Below are positions 57,236 to 64,000 of a stretch of DNA of 64,000 nucleotides, piece by piece. The translations under genes and the position numbers were made by a program. The DNA lies in assembly GCA_008828725.1 (NCBI GenBank), contig MEHQ01002210.1:90644-154643 (forward strand). The letters are read 5' to 3'. The notes under the pieces are model-generated. The model worked only from the letters and a program-made list of their open reading frames with translations. It ran no database searches and had not been told where the DNA came from. How positions within the stretch are numbered: position 1 is the stretch's first letter; each line of letters starts with the position of its first letter. This DNA comes from Saccharina japonica. Taxonomy: Eukaryota; Sar; Phaeophyceae; Laminariales; Laminariaceae.

Positions 57236-57875
57236 AAAGGGCAGCGGCCAAAAAAAGGTATACCTCGTCATTTTGCGGCCAAAAGCAGGTACAAACTTTA
57301 AACCAAGTCAAAAACGCACTCCACGTGCGCTGCCATTGGTCCAAAACTCGTTGTACTGGTTTTTGCCTCTTCAAAACCCGGGTATACCTGATTTTGTCTA
57401 CTCTGCTTGACTTTCACCTTTTTTTTGTCGTTTTTAAGCCAATCACAGGCCCTTTATAGTTCCACCCTATGCCCCCTATACAAATGCCGACGTACGCGGA
57501 GACCCCCTCCTCCCTTCGCACCTCGCACTACACGCCACTCGAGCGACACACACACATATATATCTGCCTGCATACCTCCGCAGAAATAATCCGAGATAGA
57601 AGGCTCCCCTTCGGGATCGTGGTTGACTTGGAATACCAGGGGTGTCACAAAAGTTGAGAAAGGAGAATACAGCAGCAGGCGTACGTTCCTCGTACTATAA
57701 ATAGCAGCTACTCGTATACGTAGCCACCGGGTGAGCACGAAGAGCATGAAAACAACTCTACTTTGCATTGCAAGGAGCGGCGGGTTCGTGGGGTGCGTTT
57801 TTAACTTGATTTTAGAATGTACCTGTTTTTGGCCCCGAACGGACCAGGTGTACCTGTTTTTGGCCGCTGCCCTTT
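57236..57875. mobile_element. 640-bp TIR element, copy in first unit
   Basis: It starts AAAGGGCAGCGGCCAAAAA and ends with the complement TTTTTGGCCGCTGCCCTTT, with ATA on each side. Inner repeats of AGGTATACCT and TACCTGTTTTTGGCC lie near the ends. No transposase is present. Confidence 0.7.
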
Positions 57876-58354
57876 ATAAAAACCGACCCGATTTNAAAAA
57901 AGCGAAAAGAAAAAATAATAAAAAGTAAATATACTGAAGCAAATCAACAATCAAGCAACCAAATAAAAAGCATGACAAAAAACGAAAGAAAGTGTCGTGC
58001 TTCTCCCAGAGGAGATGCGACCTCCCAAATGCTCCAATAAAAAACCAAATGAAATGAAAGAAAATGAAATGAAATGGACCGAAACAGCGCCAACATGGCA
58101 AGACTGAGAACGACAGGAAAGGACAGCTAGCCGGAGCACACCAAAGGCCAGCCGAGGCAGGTTTGTGCCCGTAGTACAGGCAGGTTCTACCAGCTAGTCG
58201 GTCTGGCACCTACTCTGTTTGCCGTCTCTTTCCTGCTTTCGTCCGCCCTGGTTTCCCTATGACCCCCCCCACCCTCCGTCTCCCTTCCCTTGGGCGCCAC
58301 CCATACAACGGGTACGTGGCACTTCCAACTCAAGTCCGTTTCGTTCTCGTGTAA

Positions 58355-58563
58355 GGGCCCGTATTAACGAGTATAAAATAAATCTAATTTGGAAAAAATA
58401 AAATTCAAATTCGCTCTTCATTGGTCAACACACGCACCAGCACCAAACATTATACCCCAAGATCCTAATCTTTGGTGCTGGTGCGTGTGTTGACCAATGA
58501 AAAGCGTATTTGAATTTTCTTTTTTCCAAATTGAATTTATTTCATACTCGTTAAAACGGGCCC
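58355..58563. mobile_element. 209-bp foldback MITE with TAA target duplication
   Basis: The ends GGGCCCGTATTAACGAGTAT and their near-complement enclose arms of almost 100 bp, including CAACACACGCACCAGCACCA and its complement. TAA flanks both sides (58352-58354 and 58564-58566). The first unit has the empty site CGTGTAACACACG near 55691. A TAA duplication and G/C-rich ends fit PIF/Harbinger. Confidence 0.88.
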
Positions 58564-59065
58564 TAACACACGAGAGTCCCGGAAAGAGAACGGGGAAGGA
58601 CAAAAACAAAATGAATACGTACGTAGCAAATCCACCAAAGAAAGTCCTAGGAAAAATACGAAAGGCGGAGAAACAAAGGCGAAAGCGATCACGGTAACAT
58701 AAATAAGTGAAACAAAGTAAACGAAGCAAATGATGCGAGGGGTTGTAGCATTGCTGTCGTGCCCCCCTTGAGAAGCAACAACAGGCAATACAACAAGCAA
58801 AAAAAGAAAAATAAGAAAAACAAATCAAACAAACAAACAAAGGGAAAAGAAGACCACCAGAAATACTCAGGAAAAAAAAATTGCCATCCGCCAGGCCAGG
58901 TAATACTTCTTTCTCATCATAGGGATAAAAGAACGAGAGTAACAATGAAACTGAAAAACAAAAAAAATACAACAGTAGTGCCGGTTCGAAGCGGCTACAG
59001 AGGTGCGCGGCAACTACGTAGTATTAATAGTACTACTGGCGGAATAGCCAAAAGCCAACTATTCC

Positions 59066-59162
59066 GGGGGGCCATAGTAAATAGGACCTACGGTATATAC
59101 AAAAAACAATATATTTAGCTTATTACACCGACAATATTTGGTCCTATTTACTATGGTCCTCC
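59066..59162. mobile_element. 97-bp MITE, copy in second unit
   Basis: This is the duplicate of 56938-57034 carried by the second tandem unit. Confidence 0.7.
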
Positions 59163-59363
59163 GCAATAGACAGCAAAAACCGACGCCATCTAACAACACT
59201 CGGAAAGAAACCCTTACGAGCTGGGCCAGCCATGAAATGGATTTTCTGTTGTGAGCTTCTAACGCCTCCAATTTTGCGAGTAAGGATAAAAAAATTGGAA
59301 GAGATATCCTGACATATTTTTGGAGATGCAAAAAAACGTAATGAACTTTTCTGAACTTTTATA

Positions 59364-59999
59364 AAAGGGCAGCGGCCAAAAAAAGGTATACCTCGTCATT
59401 TTGCGGCCAAAAGCAGGTACAAACTTTAAACCAAGTCAAAAACGCACTCCACGTGCGCTGCCATTGGTCCAAAACTCGTTGTACTGGTTTTTGCCTCTTC
59501 AAAACCCGGGTATACCTGATTTTGTCTACTCTGCTTGACTTTCACCTTTTTTTTGTCGTTTTTAAGCCAATCACAGGCCCTTTATAGTTCCACCCTATGC
59601 CCCCTATACAAATGCCGACGTACGCGGAGACCCCCTCCTCCCTTCGCACCTCGCACTACACGCCACTCGAGCGACACACACACATATCTGCCTGCATACC
59701 TCCGCAGAAATAATCCGAGATAGAAGGCTCCCCTTCGGGATCGTGGTTGACTTGGAATACCAGGGGTGTCACAAAAGTTGAGAAAGGAGAATACAGCAGC
59801 AGGCGTACGTTCCTCGTACTATAAATAGCAGCTACTCGTATACGTAGCCACCGGGCGAGCACGAAGAGCATGAAAACAACTCTACTTTGCATTGCAAGGA
59901 GCGGCGGGTTCGTGGGGTGCGTTTTTAACTTGATTTTAGAATGTACCTGTTTTTGGCCCCGAACGGACCAGGTGTACCTGTTTTTGGCCGCTGCCCTTT
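59364..59999. mobile_element. 636-bp TIR element, copy in second unit
   Basis: This is the duplicate of 57236-57875, differing by a few bases in a CACATATATATC/CACATATC stretch. Confidence 0.7.
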
Positions 60000-60412
60000 A
60001 TAAAAACCGACCCGATTTCGCCGAGATATCCGCGAAAACCCAAAATCGTGATATTATTATCGATGTACGAGAGAATATGTGTTTTGCATGTACGGGAGAA
60101 GTTTAACCAATCAGATGAGTACGGTTTATCTGTACTCGAGTAGCCTGTTCGTCGTACCCACCTGGGGTAGTCTGTATCGTCGTCTCGCGAGCGAAGCACG
60201 CAGCAAAGCAGGGTAGCGATACAGGTCAAAGGTGGGGTACGGACTAGTTTGAATTGGTGTCGGTTCCTTGTTCTCGGCCTGGCGCTGGTTTGAGGCGCTG
60301 TACTTCTCCTGTTCATCCTGCTCAACTGCTGCTGGACGGCGCTGTCCTTCTCATATTTCGCCTGCTCAACTGCTGCTGGTAGTTCGTTGTTCTTCGTTCT
60401 CTCGGTGGGGAC

Positions 60413-60750
60413 ATGGCACAAGTCTCTTCTGCCGCCAGTGGCCAGGTTGAGGACGCCGCAGCGGACCCTCTTCCGGGCCCTGGCGAGGCGCCCGGGGCCG
60501 CGGCCGCGGCGGTGGTCTCTTCGGAGGACATCGTGCGATGGACTGGCCAGGTTGAGGGCGAGTTCATTGGCGTGAAAGGAACCCTCAGTGCCGTGTCAGC
60601 GAAGGTTGATGCTTTGTCTGCCTCCCTGACCGACATGACGGACTCGGTTGCCGCGTGCTCCGCGAAATCGTCGCACCTCGAGCTGGCGATGCAGCAGTTC
60701 GCGGAAAACCCAAAAGTACCAAAATTTCTGATTTTTTACCAGATTTTAAA
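60413..60750 (+). CDS. N-terminal part of an unrecognised coiled-coil protein
   Basis: An ATG at 60413 opens an Ala/Gly/Pro-rich leader followed by VKGTLSAVSAKVDALSASLT and VAACSAKSSHLELAMQQFAE, a heptad-like helical segment that may be a coiled coil. The composition is GC-rich, unlike its surroundings, and synonymous-looking Ala and Pro codons are varied, which favours real coding sequence. A CTCAACTGCTGCTGG repeat lies upstream in the probable leader. The frame leaves the protein-like part near residue 105, just before the element at 60750. It may be a host exon or the start of a mobile-element ORF. Confidence 0.4.
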
Positions 60751-61931
60751 GTGTTTGCGCAAAAGACTTTTAAGAAAAATACTTTTCTAAAAACTAAACA
60801 TTGCCCCGCGGTAAAAATTAGCGGTATTTTTCTGAAAAAACGACCGGAAAATACTTTTCAGAAGTAACGATTTGGCCAGAATTTGCGGTACTTTTTGTGC
60901 TCTCTGTTCATTGGCGTACAACGTACCGAGATTTCCCCCGACGCACTGGGTCTCATCGACACCACCGAGAGCCGTACCTTGCACAGCCGACAAAAGCGCT
61001 GCCACTCGCAACACGGCAACTAACCGCGGAGCGCACCGAGACTCAAAATGTGTAGGCTGGGGTATGGTACGGACGAGTAGCGTTGGGCTGTCACGGCGGG
61101 CCGCTGCTGCGGCACCCGCCCACTTGATGTCGTGGAAGGTGCCTCGATCAGAAATTGGTACTCGTACGTGCCGCCTGTATACCTCCCCATGATACAGCAT
61201 GAAAAGTCTTGTGTACCATCTCCGTAACACGACCGTGGTGGCGGCAGCACAGCAGCTGAAGCTACAGATGCAGCAGCAGCAGCAGCAGCGGCGGCCGCGG
61301 CGCGGCGGGGGCGGGCGCGGAGGCGACTGCGCCGCTGTGCGAGGGGGTCGGGCGTGCTTGAAATCGTAGCGTTGGCACTCGTAGGCTCGAGCAGCAGCAC
61401 AATAGTAAGAAAAAAAACCTATCCCATGATTGAAAGTAGCAAAAACGGAAGCTGCTCGTTGCTGAGCTACTGCTGCTGCTGAGCAACGAGTACTACTGCT
61501 GCTGAGCTGCTGCTGCTGCTGCTGCTGACCCTAGCCACCCCTAGGAGAGTACGAGTAGCTGCTGCTCACTGTGCTGCTGCTTCTGCTTGCTGTCTGGGTA
61601 TACAGCGGCTGCCGCCGATGCTGGGTTGCGGCTGCTGTTGATATATGCCCTACTTGTATTCGTTGCTGTTTTTGCTATAGGATGCACCTGGTACCACGAG
61701 TCTTTAGTACACAAGTTCGTACTGCTGTGCTGGTACACGATTTTTTTTTTGTTTCTTCGTTTTTGTCTCCCCGTGCGAACCCGCTTCCCTGTTTCATACG
61801 GCACGAAGGGTTTACGAAGTCTTTTTTGGGTGTGCTTTTGCGCAAACACTAAGAAATCGTGAGGGAAAGGAAATTCACTTGTTTTAGCGTCCAGAAAAAT
61901 ATTTTCTGAAAAGACTTTTGCGCAAACACTC
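60750..61931. mobile_element. CTG/CAG-rich TIR element, copy 3
   Basis: It starts GTGTTTGCGCAAAAGACTTT and ends with the near-complement AAGACTTTTGCGCAAACAC, extended by inner TTTTCTAAAA/TTTTCTGAAAA repeats. The interior has CAGCAG near 61270-61290 and a CTG run near 61505-61530, as in the elements at 46622 and 48289. The ends share the GTGTTTGCG word with these copies but the interior is different. The target duplication is unclear. Confidence 0.6.
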
Positions 61932-62639
61932 TTTTGACACTAAATTCACATAACAGCTAAAAAAATCGTCGTTCCCGATCAAGCTGAAAATTGGTGTGGA
62001 CAATGCTTGAGGCACAAGGAGACGATCGATGTAAGTTGAATTGCCCAATTCGTTACCCAGCAAGAGATATAATTTTAAAAAAAAACGAATCAATACTAAA
62101 TACAAGTAATGATGAAAACGGCAGTAAAACTGCGATGCCCCGCTCAATTTTGCAAATTTCGGACTCAAATTTCAAATTTTCACCTCGTATTTTAATCCTA
62201 CGTGCCAATGTATTCCGTGCCATCCCTTTTCATTTTTAGTTTTTTCCTACTAGTTAAGACCGTTTTTTTTTATACGGGTTTTTGGATCGGTCATATATCC
62301 TAGGGGAAAAAACGAAAGATAAGGGGATGACATCGCAAAGGTAGGTTAGGACATAAACAACAGCGTGTCAAAAAATCATGTTGAAATTCGTATCATTGAG
62401 CGGGGCATGGCCAATCAACCGTTCTGGCAGCGTCTTGACTGGCCCAGCTCGTATGTATTTACAACAGTATGCGACACACGTTGACATTATATTTCGCTCG
62501 AAAGTCTCCCGTTTTAACCCCCCTCCGATTGCGGCAGGAACGTTTAAGGGGCTCCTTCGAGCCAAACATTCAAGAGCACTGCAAAACAAATCCGTATTTT
62601 TCTTTTGCAATACTTTTCTTTTAATTTTTTTTGTCCATT
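61932..62639. other. No supported gene
   Basis: AT-rich sequence. TGAGCGGGGCAT at 62394 has an inverted partner ATGCCCCGCTCA at 62137, a possible pair of element ends, but nothing more supports it. Frames of 80-100 codons on both strands show no motif. Confidence 0.35.
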
Positions 62640-62945
62640 CCATTTATTATTTTCGCACTTCTTCCGTCTTTCTCCCTCCCTAGTCGTAACTCAGATCCGG
62701 GGTCACAAAGTAGGCTCCTCTCCCTCACCCCCCACTACGGTTCTTGCTTTGCATTTTTTATCGCGAGAAGGTTTCAGCTCTTTCTTCCCTCGTCAACACT
62801 CGTCGAATTTTGCTCACCCACGCTATAATGTGCGCTCTCGACAGTCGGTGTCATTTGAGAAAAAAACCTCCACGTGGAGAATCGAACCCTCGACATCCGG
62901 CCCATAAGGCTTATTGGCTACCAGTTAGACCACCGGGGCGACCGG
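62640..62945 (-). mobile_element. tRNA-derived SINE, near full length
   Basis: The head on the minus strand begins GGTCGCCCCGGTGGTCTAAC at about 62944, with B box GGGTTCGATTCTCC near 62884, and the body contains GACCCCGGATCTGAGTTACG near 62698. Confidence 0.8.
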
Positions 62946-64000
62946 TCAATACTATTTCTGGTTTAATCTCGCCTTTTTATGACATCTTACCGAAAACGCC
63001 ATATCTCCAGTTCTCAAGCTCAGACCTACTCCCAACGAGTGGTGTTAAAGGGCGTAGGTCATGGGGAAAATCGTGGCTGGTAAGTCGGATCAATTCGACG
63101 CCTTTTTGATCACGACAAGCGGCGCTTACTAGAATGAAATACTCCCCATACCTCTGGCCTCTGGTACCCGAAGTCAACTTTGAAGCAGAGAAGTTTTTCC
63201 GGCTGCGGGTACTATTCAAACTCGGATTCTTTTATGTGGACGCCGAGCACTGTCAATAGCAGCCGACCCTATCCGGGCCCCTAGTTTGACCGACCGTTGC
63301 GTCCTACGCAGACACAGCAAAGAGAGGGGGTAGATACCAAACAGGAACTTCGAAACGCCCAATACTTTCTTGCTGCTGAGCACTTCGGTTTCGTGATGCA
63401 CACACAGCAATGCTGTCCGTCCCTCTTCCTTGCAGATCCAAGGGCCCCAACACATTTTAGAGACCATAACGAGCTAGAAACACATCCTAGAAAGAGTCTG
63501 AGCGTTATAACTGCAGCTATGCAGTCTTCGCTAAGTAAGTATGTATGTGGTCTTGTTGTACGATAAATAGTGTTGTGGCTGCGAAACAACGACGTTTTTT
63601 TTTTTTTCCCAGGGCCACAAAGTACGTAAATACTCTGTTTTTTGCTTCGACCGACCGACTCCCTTAAATCTGAGTATATATTGGGCGAACAGGGTGCAAA
63701 AGGCTGCCTGAATCCATCAAACTTGAACTGTTAGTTGAAAAGGCGGTCAAGGCGACACTATTTTATGTCGCACCTGATACTTAATAGCAGGTAGGTACGT
63801 ACTCGATCACTGTTAAACGAAACGATGCGGCGCAATTATTTTAGTCCTAGGGGATGCTCACTCGAAAAAACAAAACGCCTATTGACAAAATCTAGAAACC
63901 TATGAAAAAAGTATTGCGGCCAGAGGAGCAACCAGGCCAGGCAACAAAGCATGCAAGAGCTCGCCGAGGAGGACTGAATAACAACGCGAGCGAAGGGGGC
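62946..64000. other. No supported gene to window end
   Basis: The minus-strand frames 63216-63467 and 63281-63589 overlap in different frames and have no recognisable domain. A T run lies at 63595-63608. The right edge may cut a feature. Confidence 0.35.

Larger units (their letters stand above)
55257..57894. repeat. Two-kb unit, first tandem copy
   Basis: This unit is the right foldback arm plus the 56755-57894 segment. The second copy is 57897-60018. Without their private insertions both are about 1.9 kb. The N at 57895 lies exactly at the junction. Confidence 0.85.
57897..60018. repeat. Two-kb unit, second tandem copy
   Basis: It is nearly identical to 55257-57894 except for a private 209-bp MITE and the lack of the 711-bp element. 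The right end is at CCGACCCGATTT. Confidence 0.85.

Noticed and set aside
62137-62405. Possible small TIR element with TGAGCGGGGCAT ends
   Set aside because: Only a 12-bp inverted pair is seen, with no target duplication, empty site or second copy.

Overview
The window reads as nuclear DNA from a multicellular stramenopile, most probably a brown alga (Ectocarpus-like). The reasons are the two intron-containing genes, whose architecture (Pmp-type parallel beta-helix, Cys-rich module, multi-pass membrane region) I associate with brown algal genomes, GT-AG and GC-AG introns with in-phase joins, tRNA-derived SINEs, and very dense repeats. This assignment is from memory of the family, not from a search. 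Single or double N bases (23598, 28909, 53751, 55867, 56159, 56461-56462, 57895) look like contig joins, so structures that span them need care.

Only two genes are convincing. Both are on the minus strand and are paralogues (8251-13090 and 37624-43144) with four matching exons: a secreted Pmp-like beta-helix, a Cys-rich module, a first membrane helix, and a C-terminal multi-pass membrane domain. They sit in 8-kb homologous blocks (8153-16173 and 37464-45843). A second pair of homologous blocks (about 31725-35470 and 48215-52420) follows in the same order, so the window holds one old tandem segmental duplication with a spacing now near 29 kb on the left side. Mobile elements inserted later into one copy and not the other can be read against their empty sites.

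Layout: 1-8150 is gene-poor, with minisatellites, SINEs and a palindromic CCCTG/CAGGG array. 8153-16173 holds gene A. 16174-22150 is AT-rich DNA and nested tandem arrays. 22180-29201 is an LTR retroelement fossil whose interior carries a NADAR (YbiA-like) domain just before a retropepsin-like region. 29340-31700 is minisatellite and microsatellite DNA. 31725-35470 is the second duplicated block, with a hAT-like element inside. 35938-36525 holds a possible small gene. 37464-45843 holds gene B. 46100-49421 has a hexamer satellite and two CAG-rich TIR elements. 52400-60020 is a cluster of inverted and direct repeats with a long foldback and several MITE-like insertions. 60400-64000 has an unrecognised ORF cut by a third CAG/CTG-rich element, a SINE, and sequence I cannot assign.

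The two genes probably make cell-surface or wall-facing membrane proteins. The rest of the window is mainly a record of transposition and tandem-repeat growth around them.
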